The position numbers were made by a program, and so were the translations under genes. From contig CAJXYI010000010.1 of the NCBI GenBank assembly GCA_913063435.1, positions 1 through 59,381 of the forward strand: a stretch of 59,381 nt of DNA, written 5' to 3'. The notes beneath the pieces were generated by a model. That model was not told the origin of the DNA and did not search any database. It saw only the letters and a list, made by a program, of their open reading frames with translations. This document shows, piece by piece, positions 52,631 to 59,381 of the stretch; the first letter of the stretch is position 1, and the number at the start of each line of letters is the position of its first letter. The DNA comes from an uncultured Actinomycetales bacterium. GTDB lineage: Bacteria > Actinomycetota > Actinomycetes > S36-B12.

Positions 52631-54060
52631 GCGAGGGCCCCGGCTTCGACTCCCCCCGCGCTGAATTCACTCGCGCCGATCCCGCCCGCAACGATGTGGG
52701 GGAATTCGATCTCGCTGATCGCCAAGCGTTACGTCGGGTCGCCGGATTGTCGACCGAACTCACCGACATCACCGAGGTCGAATACCGCCAGGTCCGCTTG
52801 GAGCAGGTTGTTCTTGTGGGAGTCTGGACATCGGGGACGGTCGAACAGGCCGAACGCAGTTTGACGGAACTGGCGCGATTGGCCGAAACCGCCGGTGCTG
52901 TCGTCCTCGACGGGGTCATCCAACGGCGCGAACGGCCTGATCCGGCGACCTACATCGGATCAGGCAAGGCCAGGGAACTGCGCGAGATCGTCGTAGCCAG
53001 TGGCGCCGACACGGTGATCTGCGACGGCGAACTCTCACCCGGCCAGTTGCGACATCTGGAAGATGTCGTCAAGGTCAAGGTCGTCGACCGCACCTGGCTG
53101 ATCCTGGACATCTTCGCCCAACATGCCCGAAGCCGTGCGGGAAAGGCGCAGGTGGCGCTGGCCCAGATGGAATATCTGCTGCCACGGCTACGTGGTTGGG
53201 GCGAATCCCTGAGCCGGCAGGCCGGCGGGCGCGCCGGAGGAGCCGCCGGTGGAGTGGGCACCCGAGGCCCGGGTGAAACGAAGATCGAAACCGACCGGCG
53301 ACGTATTCGGTCGCAGATGACACGGTTGCGCCGCGATCTGGCCGATTTCGATCGGATCGGTCGCACCCAGCGACGCGCACGACGGCGATCGCATACGCCG
53401 GCGGTCGCACTGGCCGGCTACACCAATGCGGGTAAATCCAGCCTGCTCAATCGCATCACCGGCGCCGGCGTGCTCGTCGAGGATGCACTGTTCGCTACAC
53501 TGGACCCGACTGTTCGGCGAGCGAAGATGCCATCGGGGCGCGAGATCACGTTGGCCGACACGGTCGGATTCGTCCGGCATCTGCCACATAATCTCGTCGA
53601 GGCTTTCCGGACGACTTTGGCCGAGGTCTGCGAAGCCGATGTCATCGTGCACGTGGTCGACGCATCCGATGCCGCGCCGCACGAACAGATCTCAGCGGTG
53701 CGTGAAGTCTTGGCGCAGATCGGTGCGCGTGAAGTCCGCGAACTCGTGGTGTTCAACAAGTCCGATGCGGTTGATCGGCTGACCTTGGCCGGTCTGTTGC
53801 AACGCGAGCCTGGTTCCGTGGCCGTGTCTGCGGCGACCGGAGAAGGCATCGACGCGCTGCTCGACGCCATCGATCAGACGCTGCCGCATCCGTCCGAGGA
53901 AATCGACATGCTGATTCCCTATGCTCGTGGCGACCTCATCGCCCGGGTGCACCGCGACGGGGAGTTGCTCGGCGAGGAGCACAGCGAGCAGGGAACGCGA
54001 TTGAAGGCTCGCGTCGAGCCGGGCCTGGCAGCGGAACTCGCCGCGGTCGCACTTCGATGA
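52627..54060 (+). CDS. hflX: Ribosome-associated GTPase HflX
   Basis: 477 residues. N-terminal HflX domain with GVIQRRERPDPATYIGSGKARELRE near 100-125 and DRTWLILDIFAQHARSRAGKAQVALAQMEYLLPRLRG near 160-200, then a glycine-rich GGRAGGAAGGVGTRGPGETKIETDRRRI segment. G domain: G1 LAGYTNAGKSSLLNRITG near 268, G3 DTVGFVRHLP, G4 FNKSD. HflX splits stalled ribosomes after stress. GTG start overlaps the dapF stop; its own stop overlaps the next ATG (ATGA). Confidence 0.96.
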   Translation: MSEGPGFDSPRAEFTRADPARNDVGEFDLADRQALRRVAGLSTELTDITEVEYRQVRLEQVVLVGVWTSGTVEQAERSLTELARLAETAGAVVLDGVIQRRERPDPATYIGSGKARELREIVVASGADTVICDGELSPGQLRHLEDVVKVKVVDRTWLILDIFAQHARSRAGKAQVALAQMEYLLPRLRGWGESLSRQAGGRAGGAAGGVGTRGPGETKIETDRRRIRSQMTRLRRDLADFDRIGRTQRRARRRSHTPAVALAGYTNAGKSSLLNRITGAGVLVEDALFATLDPTVRRAKMPSGREITLADTVGFVRHLPHNLVEAFRTTLAEVCEADVIVHVVDASDAAPHEQISAVREVLAQIGAREVRELVVFNKSDAVDRLTLAGLLQREPGSVAVSAATGEGIDALLDAIDQTLPHPSEEIDMLIPYARGDLIARVHRDGELLGEEHSEQGTRLKARVEPGLAAELAAVALR

Positions 54061-56150
54061 CAATGCCGGCCGATGAGGCGCAGGAACCCGGCGTCGATAC
54101 AACCGAGGGCATACAGCGGGCCGCCGAGGCTGTGGGAGGCACCCCCCGACCCGGACAGGAGGAGATGGCGGCCGAGGTGACGCGTGCGCTGTCTGAGCGC
54201 GAACACCTGCTCGTGCAGGCCGGGACCGGCACCGGCAAGTCGCTGGCGTATCTCGTGCCGGCCTTCGCCCACGCACTGCAGGGTCGTCCGGTGATCGTCG
54301 CCACGGCGACCCTCGCGCTTCAGCGTCAACTCATCGATCGCGATATCCCGGCGATCATCGCCGGACTGCAGCCATTGACGCCACGGCCCCTGACAGCGGC
54401 TGTGCTCAAAGGCCGTCATCACTATGTGTGCCGATTACGGCTAGCGGGCGCTGATAGTGATCCAGCAGATAGGCGCCGAGCAGGTCATGCCGACCCCCGA
54501 ACCGCCGACGGGCAGGGGGCGAGCACCGGCGGGGAATCCCTCGAGGGTGAGTGGCTCGATGTGCCGCTGTGGACCGATAGCGATCCCGGTGGTGGTCGGC
54601 TCACGGCACAGGCGGCAACGGTGCGGGCATGGGCCGATACGACCGACACCGGGGATCGCGATGACCTGCCTGAGCCGGTGGATTCGCGAGTGTGGCGTGC
54701 CGTGTCGGTGACAGCCACGGAGTGCGTGGGCGCAAGCAAGTGCGCCTTCGGAGAGGACTGTTTCGCCGAACGGGCACGCCATGCGGCTCGCGAGGCAGAT
54801 GTGATCGTCACCAATCACGCGATGCTGGCCCTCGAGGTCGTCGAGGGTATTCCGGTTCTGCCCGAATACGACGGCATCATCATCGACGAGGGCCATGAAT
54901 GGATCGACCGCGCCACTCAGGCGGCCACCATGAGCCTGGCCAGCGCAGACATCGACGCGGTGACCACCGCGCTCCGCCGCACCGCCCCGAAAGCAGCTGA
55001 CGATCTCGCTGCTGCGAGCCGGGCCTGGGACACCGGTGCGCAGACGTTGCACGCCGCATCGGGTGATGTCGTGCGACTGGCCGGATCTTTAGCTGATCGA
55101 CCCGTTGCCATGACCGAGGCGATCACTCTGCTGCGGGCAGCCGCACAGGCGGGCCTACGGGAACTGCCCGCCCCGGAAGCCGATGCCACGCCGGGGGAGA
55201 TCGCAGGGCGCCAACGGGTGCGCGCCAGTCTGGACGAGATCATCGCTGCGACGGATCGTTACCTCACCGATTCCGAAGCCCATGTGCTGTGGCTTTCGGG
55301 AAGGCCTGCCACCTTGCGCATCGCACCGTTGTCGATTGCCGATGTCATGGGTCAACGGGTGGCGTCGACGGGCCTGATCGTCACGAGTGCGACCCTGGGC
55401 GCCGATGCGTTTCCGGGGTCAGGGGAACAGCCTTTCGCGGGGCTGGCCAGGTCCCTGGGCATCGACGATGGACCCTGGCTCGGCCTCGATGTGGGCTCGC
55501 CTTTCGACTATCCCCGGCAGGGCATCTTGTATGTCGCGGCTCACCTGAGCGAGCCGGGCCGTGACGGCCTCGATGAATCGGTGCTGGATGAGATGGCCGA
55601 GTTGATCGAGGCAGCCGGTGGCCGCACGCTGGCCCTGTTCTCCTCCTGGCGCGGGGTCGACCGTGCCGCCGAGTACCTGCCGGTGCGGCTGGGGCCCGAC
55701 ATCCCGGTGCTGGTGCAGCAGCGGGGGGATCCGGTGGGGCCGCTCGTGGAGGACTTTCGCAACTCACCTGAGTCGGTGCTCGTGGGAACGGTGAGCCTGT
55801 GGCAGGGAGTGGATGTGCCTGGTGATGCCTGCCGTCTGGTGGTGATCGACCGTATCCCCTTCACCCGTCCCGACGACCCAGTGTTCGCCGCTCGCGCTGA
55901 ACGGGTGGAACAGGGCGGTGGCAGTGGGTTCGCCGAGGTCGCCCTTCCGCGTGCAGCGATGCTCCTCGCCCAGGGCGTCGGTCGGCTCATCCGAGGACCG
56001 GAGGATCGCGGTGTGGTGGCGGTGTGCGATCCGCGGATGGTGACCAAGGGATATGGCCGGCGTCTACGGGATGCGCTCCCGCCACTGTGGTTCACCACCG
56101 ATGGACAGACCGCGCGGGACGCGCTGCGTCGCCTCGACGGCCGATCCTGA
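54057..56150 (+). CDS. DinG-family ATP-dependent helicase
   Basis: 697-residue Rad3/DinG-like superfamily 2 helicase. Walker A QAGTGTGKSLAYLVPAFA near residue 57, DEGH box GIIIDEGHEWID near 280. Four cysteines for a 4Fe-4S cluster are plausible: HHYVC near 124 and ECVGASKCAFGEDC near 223. C-terminal motifs VLVGTVSLWQGVDVPGD and LAQGVGRLIRGPEDRG (motifs V and VI). The ATG overlaps the hflX stop. No LexA box precedes it, so it is probably constitutive with dapF-hflX. Likely removes R-loops or unwinds structured DNA. Confidence 0.93.
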   Translation: MTMPADEAQEPGVDTTEGIQRAAEAVGGTPRPGQEEMAAEVTRALSEREHLLVQAGTGTGKSLAYLVPAFAHALQGRPVIVATATLALQRQLIDRDIPAIIAGLQPLTPRPLTAAVLKGRHHYVCRLRLAGADSDPADRRRAGHADPRTADGQGASTGGESLEGEWLDVPLWTDSDPGGGRLTAQAATVRAWADTTDTGDRDDLPEPVDSRVWRAVSVTATECVGASKCAFGEDCFAERARHAAREADVIVTNHAMLALEVVEGIPVLPEYDGIIIDEGHEWIDRATQAATMSLASADIDAVTTALRRTAPKAADDLAAASRAWDTGAQTLHAASGDVVRLAGSLADRPVAMTEAITLLRAAAQAGLRELPAPEADATPGEIAGRQRVRASLDEIIAATDRYLTDSEAHVLWLSGRPATLRIAPLSIADVMGQRVASTGLIVTSATLGADAFPGSGEQPFAGLARSLGIDDGPWLGLDVGSPFDYPRQGILYVAAHLSEPGRDGLDESVLDEMAELIEAAGGRTLALFSSWRGVDRAAEYLPVRLGPDIPVLVQQRGDPVGPLVEDFRNSPESVLVGTVSLWQGVDVPGDACRLVVIDRIPFTRPDDPVFAARAERVEQGGGSGFAEVALPRAAMLLAQGVGRLIRGPEDRGVVAVCDPRMVTKGYGRRLRDALPPLWFTTDGQTARDALRRLDGRS

Positions 56151-56170
56151 AAGGCGGCCCTGGCAACGGA

Positions 56171-57013
56171 CTACAGGCGTCGCAGCACGGTGACGACCCG
56201 TCCGAGGATGTGCGCCTCGTCGCCGTCGATCGGTGCGTAGGCCGGATTGCGTGGCAGCAACCACACATGCCCATCGCGTCGACTGAGCACCTTCACCGTG
56301 GCTTCCCCATCGATCATGGCGGCGACGATCTCACCATCGTCGGCTGTCGGCTGCTGCCGGACGACGACCCAGTCGCCATCGCAGATCGCAGCATCGACCA
56401 TCGAATCACCGACGACGCGGAGCAGGAACAGCTCGCCCTCGCCGACGATCTCGCGGGGTAGCGGGAACACCGATTCGATCGCTTCCTCGGCCAGCAGCGG
56501 CGCGCCGGCTGCGATAGCGCCCAGGACCGGCACGAACGTCGCGCTGGGGCGCAGATCGACCCCCGACTCGGTGGATGCGGGTGTGGGTGAACTCGACACG
56601 ACCAGCGCACGCGGACGATGCTCGTCGCGGCGCAGGAGGCCTTTGGATTCCAAGGCGCGCAGTTGGTGGGCGACGCTGGACGGCGAGGTCAGACCCACCT
56701 CTTCGCCGATCTCCCGAACGCTCGGCGGATAGCCACGCTCGGCGATGGAACGGCGAATCACCGCGAGAACCGCCTGCTGGCGTGTGGTGATGCCGGGCAC
56801 GGCCGTGTCGTCGAGGAGCTCGTCAGGGACCGGTGTCGCTGCGGCGCGTCCGGTGCCGCGCGAACCAGGTGCGGTCGCGGCCTTCGCGGTCGTCGACCGT
56901 TTCGCGGCCGGCTTCTTCGGCGCCGATTTCCTGGCGGTCGACTTCTTCGGGGTGGACGTGGCCGACCTCGAGGATGCCGTGGTCGGTTTCGTCGAGCGGG
57001 GGCGAGATGCCAT
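56171..57013 (-). CDS. lexA: SOS repressor LexA
   Basis: 280 residues, longer than usual. Residues 1-75 form a Lys/Ala/Ser/Thr-rich tail ([18 protein letters not shown]). The winged helix follows ([53 protein letters not shown]). The cleavage Ala-Gly is in [13 protein letters not shown] near residue 182, the catalytic Ser in [10 protein letters not shown] near 217 and the Lys in EATVKVLSR near 254, so self-cleavage should work. AGGAGGAACCC precedes the ATG at 57013, 10 codons inside the longest frame. Probably autoregulated by the LexA box at 57226. Confidence 0.97.
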   Translation of the reverse strand: MASRPRSTKPTTASSRSATSTPKKSTARKSAPKKPAAKRSTTAKAATAPGSRGTGRAAATPVPDELLDDTAVPGITTRQQAVLAVIRRSIAERGYPPSVREIGEEVGLTSPSSVAHQLRALESKGLLRRDEHRPRALVVSSSPTPASTESGVDLRPSATFVPVLGAIAAGAPLLAEEAIESVFPLPREIVGEGELFLLRVVGDSMVDAAICDGDWVVVRQQPTADDGEIVAAMIDGEATVKVLSRRDGHVWLLPRNPAYAPIDGDEAHILGRVVTVLRRL

Positions 57014-57079
57014 GGGTTCCTCCTGAGGCTGTGAGGGGTGCATAACCGAGCGATTCCTGGTCAGGCAGTCATCGGACGC

Positions 57080-57193
57080 TCACGTCCGTCGAGTCCGAGC
57101 AGATCCGAGACCGCCGACGCTGCGATCGATGTGCACGTGCCGGTCACCGAGCGAAACGGCGATGTCAGACCCCCGGGCGAGACTGCTGATCAT
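57080..57193 (-). CDS. Putative leaderless leader ORF upstream of lexA (37 codons)
   Basis: On the minus strand TAGCGT (57201-57206) lies seven nt before ATG 57193, and TTGGGA lies 17 bp further upstream as a -35. The ATG opens a 37-residue frame ending 66 bp before lexA. The peptide ends SARTRRT. If the promoter call is right, lexA's only clear promoter produces an mRNA that begins with this ORF. No known family; translation unproven. Confidence 0.4.
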   Translation of the reverse strand: MISSLARGSDIAVSLGDRHVHIDRSVGGLGSARTRRT

Positions 57194-57200
57194 GACGGCA

Positions 57201-57229
57201 ACGCTAGCGGGTTCACAGCCAATTCCCAA
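57201..57229 (-). promoter_or_regulatory. lexA promoter
   Basis: -35 TTGGGA (57229-57224) and -10 TAGCGT (57206-57201) on the minus strand with a 17-bp spacer. LexA box A overlaps the -35, the expected place for autorepression. Predicted lexA leader about 180 nt. Confidence 0.6.
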
Positions 57230-57241
57230 ACACCTGTTCGA
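57226..57241. promoter_or_regulatory. LexA box A (lexA/LysM intergenic)
   Basis: CCAAACACCTGTTCGA, 14 of 16 matches to TCGAAC-N4-GTTCGA, overlapping the lexA -35. Confidence 0.75.
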
Positions 57242-57277
57242 AAAATACTGGACGTGTCGCGATAGTCGTGATAGACA

Positions 57278-57293
57278 TAGGACAGATGTTCGA
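57278..57293. promoter_or_regulatory. LexA box B
   Basis: TAGGACAGATGTTCGA, two mismatches to the SOS consensus. It covers the predicted +1 of the LysM gene and directly abuts box C. Confidence 0.6.
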
Positions 57294-57378
57294 TCGAACA
57301 CCTATACGAGTGGCGCACCTTCGTGCTGCGACGGGAGTTCGAGCCGGATACGACGAGAGGTCGAGGAGGACCCGATGA
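57286..57378 (+). CDS. Putative leader ORF coupled to the LysM gene (30 codons)
   Basis: ATG 57286 is eight nt after TAGACA (57272-57277), which has TGGACG 17 bp upstream. The 30-residue frame ends in TGA that overlaps the LysM ATG as ATGA (57375-57378), and its codons 26-28 carry the AGGAGG used by the LysM gene. It is Arg-rich and ends RSRRTR. The exact coupling is suggestive; translation is unproven. Confidence 0.45.
   Translation: MFDRTPIRVAHLRAATGVRAGYDERSRRTR
57294..57309. promoter_or_regulatory. LexA box C
   Basis: TCGAACACCTATACGA, two mismatches to the SOS consensus. B and C join at a perfect 14-bp palindrome TGTTCGATCGAACA (57287-57300). Confidence 0.6.
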
Positions 57379-57755
57379 GCACCATGACAGCAGCTGCCGA
57401 CCTCCGCGCAACCGCGCGTCCGCTGCGGTGCGGGCACGGGGGGTCTCGCGGAATCAGCAGGCGACGCAATGGAACACGCGTGACGCAGCGCGGACGCTTC
57501 GTCGTCGTCCTGGCGCTCTTCGCCATCATGGTCCTGTTCGTGGTCGCCGGGGCATTCCGGGCGACCGCGGCCCCTGCGGATCCGCCCACCGGCTGGACTT
57601 CGAGCGTGGTGCAGCCGGGGCAGACGCTGTGGGGACTCGCCCAATCGCGGACGGCCGGAGGCGACCCACGGGAGCTGATCGCGCAGATCAAGAGCGTCAA
57701 CGGCCTCGTCGATTCCCAGCTCGTGAGCGGACAGCGACTCCTGCTGCCCAGCTGA
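57375..57755 (+). CDS. SOS-induced cell division inhibitor, LysM membrane protein (ChiZ/DivS type)
   Basis: 126 residues: a basic cytoplasmic part (1-45), one membrane helix (FVVVLALFAIMVLFVVAGAF, about 48-67), then an external LysM domain (VVQPGQTLWGLAQSRTAGGDPRELIAQIKSVNGLVDSQLVSGQRLLLPS). Divergent from lexA with LexA boxes between, exactly the setting of Mycobacterium Rv2719c (ChiZ) and Corynebacterium DivS, which delay division during DNA damage. ATG follows GAGGAGGACCCG. Functional equivalence is inferred from context and topology, not from a conserved catalytic motif. Confidence 0.85.
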   Translation: MSTMTAAADLRATARPLRCGHGGSRGISRRRNGTRVTQRGRFVVVLALFAIMVLFVVAGAFRATAAPADPPTGWTSSVVQPGQTLWGLAQSRTAGGDPRELIAQIKSVNGLVDSQLVSGQRLLLPS

Positions 57756-57820
57756 CCGGCCCCTCCCATATCCGGCGGACACGCCGTGCGCGTGTCGGTT
57801 GCACACCAGGCGCTCGACCG

Positions 57821-57841
57821 CTAGATTTCTATATCTAGTAG
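57821..57841. promoter_or_regulatory. nrdR promoter with NrdR-box-like inverted repeat
   Basis: An AT-rich patch holds CTAGA-TTTCTATA-TCTAG (57821-57838) and, within it, CTATATCTAGT, the core of known NrdR boxes. TAGATT (57822-57827) is a possible -10. Autoregulation by NrdR would fit; only one good box is visible. Confidence 0.4.
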
Positions 57842-57856
57842 TCACACGGTTGTTAT

Positions 57857-57931
57857 TCATCCACAGGTAGTGGTGGTTACCCACAGGGTCATCAACAGGG
57901 GGTCCCCATCTCTTCCACATGACCATCCACG
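57857..57931 (+). promoter_or_regulatory. Cluster of DnaA-box-like 9-mers upstream of nrdR
   Basis: Same-strand 9-mers TCATCCACA (57857), TTACCCACA (57877), TCATCAACA (57889), TCTTCCACA (57911) and CCATCCACG (57923). The best differ from TTATCCACA/TTGTCCACA by one or two bases. They lie in the nrdR leader, 56-130 bp before the ATG. Confidence 0.45.
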
Positions 57932-57986
57932 GTCGCGGCTTCCAAGCCACCATCGGCCACCGCCATCGGCAGGGAAGGAGATCACC

Positions 57987-58553
57987 ATGAAGTGTCCGTT
58001 CTGCCGTGGCACCTCCTCCCGGGTGCTCGACTCCCGCACGGCCGATGAGGGTGCCGCGATCCGGCGTCGTCGTTACTGCCCCGAGTGCGATCGGCGCTTC
58101 ACCACCACCGAGACCGCTGTGCTGAATGTCGTCAAGCGCTCCGGAGCCCATGAGCCGTTCAGCCGCGCCAAGGTGGTCTCCGGCGTGCGCAAGGCGTGCC
58201 AGGGCCGGCCGGTCACCGAGGACGATCTCGCCCTGCTCGCCCAGCGTGTCGAGGATGCGTTGCGGGCCACCGGTGCTGCCGAGATACCCGCCGGTGAGGT
58301 CGGGTTGGCCATCCTCGGCCCACTGCGTGATCTGGACGAGGTGGCCTATCTGCGATTCGCGTCGGTCTATCGCAACTTCGAATCCCTGACCGACTTCGAG
58401 GCCGAGATCACCGCCTTGCGGGCCGATCACATCGGCGAGGCACAGCCGCTCGAATCGCCGTCGCCTGGATCACTGGTGATCGAGGATCCGGCGCGCGACG
58501 ATCCGGGTGTCACCGAATGCTCACAGCCGGAACTGACGTCTTCATCCACCTAG
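57987..58553 (+). CDS. nrdR: Transcriptional repressor NrdR
   Basis: Zinc-finger/ATP-cone repressor of ribonucleotide reductase genes. The N-terminal zinc ribbon has CPFC at residues 3-6 and CPEC near 31-34; [17 protein letters not shown] is a family hallmark. The ATP-cone follows ([29 protein letters not shown]). The core ends near [21 protein letters not shown]. 188 residues, about 35 more than usual; the C-terminal Pro/Ser/Asp-rich tail is an extension. ATG follows GGAAGGAGATCACC. Just upstream of its expected target nrdJ. Confidence 0.96.
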   Translation: MKCPFCRGTSSRVLDSRTADEGAAIRRRRYCPECDRRFTTTETAVLNVVKRSGAHEPFSRAKVVSGVRKACQGRPVTEDDLALLAQRVEDALRATGAAEIPAGEVGLAILGPLRDLDEVAYLRFASVYRNFESLTDFEAEITALRADHIGEAQPLESPSPGSLVIEDPARDDPGVTECSQPELTSSST

Positions 58554-58566
58554 CCGAACCACGCCA

Positions 58567-58608
58567 CAACGACACAGCGATACAACGACACAGCGATACA
58601 ACGACACA
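58567..58608 (+). repeat. 16-bp direct repeat upstream of nrdJ (2.6 copies)
   Basis: CAACGACACAGCGATA occurs twice exactly (58567-58582, 58583-58598) and then a third time for ten bases. It lies between nrdR and nrdJ, 75-116 bp before the nrdJ ATG. It could be an iterated protein site or simple repeat slippage. The junctions read GATACAAC, faintly -10-like. Confidence 0.85.
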
Positions 58609-58682
58609 TTCGAACTTCCGCTGCTCAGTGAACGTCCAGCGGACAACGTGCACAACATCTGAGGATAAGAGGAGAAACCCGC

Positions 58683-59381
58683 ATGACCGAGACAACCAAC
58701 GCCTCCGCCGCCACCGGTGGATCGGCCACCGGCCGTGGCATCACGGTCGACCGACTGTTCACCACGCCCGGTGTCCATCCCTATGACGATGTCACCTGGG
58801 AGCGGCGCGATGTCGTGCAATCGAACTGGAAGACCGGCGAGGTCGTCTTCGAGCAGCGCGGGGTGGAGTTCCCCGACTTCTGGAGCGTCAATGCGTCCAC
58901 CATCGTCACGACGAAGTACTTCCGTGGCGCTGTCGGCACGGAGCAGCGCGAGACCAGCCTGCGCCAGCTCATCGACCGGGTGGTCTTGACCTATGTGAAG
59001 GCCGGCCGGGAATACGGCTACTTCGCCACTCCCGAAGACGCCGATATCTTCGAACACGAACTGACCTGGATGCTGCTGCACCAGGTCTTCAGCTTCAACT
59101 CACCAGTGTGGTTCAACGTCGGCACGACCTCTCCTCAGCAGGTCAGCGCCTGCTTCATCCTCAGCGTCGACGACACCATGGACTCCATCCTCAACTGGTA
59201 CCGCGAAGAAGGAAAGATCTTCAAGGGTGGCTCGGGCGCCGGTTTGAACCTGTCCCGGATCCGGTCCTCAAAGGAGCTGCTGTCCTCGGGCGGCACCGCG
59301 TCCGGCCCGGTGTCGTTCATGCGTGGCGCCGATGCGTCAGCGGGAACGATCAAGTCCGGTGGCGCCACCCGGCGGGCGGCG
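58683..59381 (+). CDS. nrdJ: Vitamin B12-dependent (class II) ribonucleotide reductase, N-terminal part
   Basis: Cut by the window end after 233 codons. Reduces ribonucleotides using adenosylcobalamin. Sequence matching the actinobacterial NrdJ N terminus: GVHPYDDVTWERRDVV, FPDFWSVNASTIVTTKYFRG, WMLLHQVFSFNSPVWFNVG, then VSACFILSVDDTMDSILNWYREEGKIFKGGSGAGLNLSRIRSS, where the cysteine in SACFILS is one of the redox-active pair. ATG follows GAGGAGAAACCCGC. Directly after nrdR, its likely repressor. Confidence 0.95.
   Translation, partial: MTETTNASAATGGSATGRGITVDRLFTTPGVHPYDDVTWERRDVVQSNWKTGEVVFEQRGVEFPDFWSVNASTIVTTKYFRGAVGTEQRETSLRQLIDRVVLTYVKAGREYGYFATPEDADIFEHELTWMLLHQVFSFNSPVWFNVGTTSPQQVSACFILSVDDTMDSILNWYREEGKIFKGGSGAGLNLSRIRSSKELLSSGGTASGPVSFMRGADASAGTIKSGGATRRAA

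Noticed and set aside
58567-58608. CRISPR-type array
   Set aside because: The repeats are direct, 16 bp and have no spacers between them; no cas genes are present.
58554-58682. Cobalamin riboswitch before the B12-dependent reductase
   Set aside because: The gap is only 129 bp and mostly direct repeat, with no B12-box-like conserved sequence. A full riboswitch needs about 200 nt.
1-59381. tRNA, rRNA, integrase or insertion sequence genes
   Set aside because: I looked for rRNA-like stretches, transposase or integrase motifs, and terminal inverted repeats, and saw none. A tRNA scan would be the decisive check for short RNA genes in the few intergenic gaps.

Overview
The window is a high-GC, gene-dense stretch of an actinobacterial (Actinomycetota) chromosome. 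Three things support this: the gene order (dapB, thyX-dapA-rnj-ftsK-rimO-pgsA-cinA-clgR, DUF3046-recA-recX, miaB-miaA-dapF-hflX, lexA/LysM-nrdR-nrdJ), the frequent GTG starts, and the many leaderless promoters. I cannot name an order or genus. Nearly all genes are chromosomal housekeeping genes. I found no rRNA, tRNA, CRISPR array, insertion sequence, prophage or integrase. Both ends cut genes: an ABC permease on the left and nrdJ on the right.

Layout. 1-4.7 kb: cell-surface glycan module (ABC-2 permease, ATPase, glycosyltransferase, two convergent sulfotransferases). 4.7-11.2 kb: ribF, rpsO, pnp, M16 protease, dapB and a small membrane protein. 11.2-16.7 kb: minus-strand operon of response regulator, histidine kinase, glpD, azlC, azlD and a PH-like membrane protein, joined mostly by 4-nt overlaps. 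16.8-21.4 kb: secreted fibronectin-like protein and an alkyl-DHAP-synthase-like flavoprotein. 21.4-31.1 kb: GNAT, thyX, dapA, RNase J, FtsK, rimO, pgsA, cinA/pncC, clgR. 31.1-36.5 kb: minus-strand DNA repair pair nei and lhr. 36.5-40 kb: DUF3046, MFS, recA, recX. 40-43 kb: TetR/MMPL divergon. 43-56.2 kb: secreted nucleotidase, miaB, LigB-like, miaA, PIG-L deacetylase, glycosyltransferase, dapF, hflX, DinG-like helicase. 56.2-59.4 kb: lexA, LysM division inhibitor, nrdR, nrdJ.

Regulatory reading. A TANNNT -10 hexamer sits 6-8 nt before the start codon of at least a dozen genes (dapB, thyX, dapA, ftsK, rimO, clgR, MFS, tetR, miaB, a glycosyltransferase, dapF), so these mRNAs are predicted to be leaderless. 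In four cases the upstream gene's stop codon is the first half of the -10 hexamer.

The most interesting signal is in the SOS genes. recA, lexA and the LysM gene each have a near-consensus LexA box, and each promoter points 7-8 nt upstream of a start codon that opens a short ORF (35, 37 and 30 codons). These lie upstream of the real genes as putative SOS leader peptides. Other notable non-coding structure: a 15-bp perfect inverted repeat with the miaB start codon in its loop; three tandem hairpins made from copies of the rpsO 3' end; paired TetR operators; a run of DnaA-box-like 9-mers before nrdR; and a 16-bp direct repeat before nrdJ.
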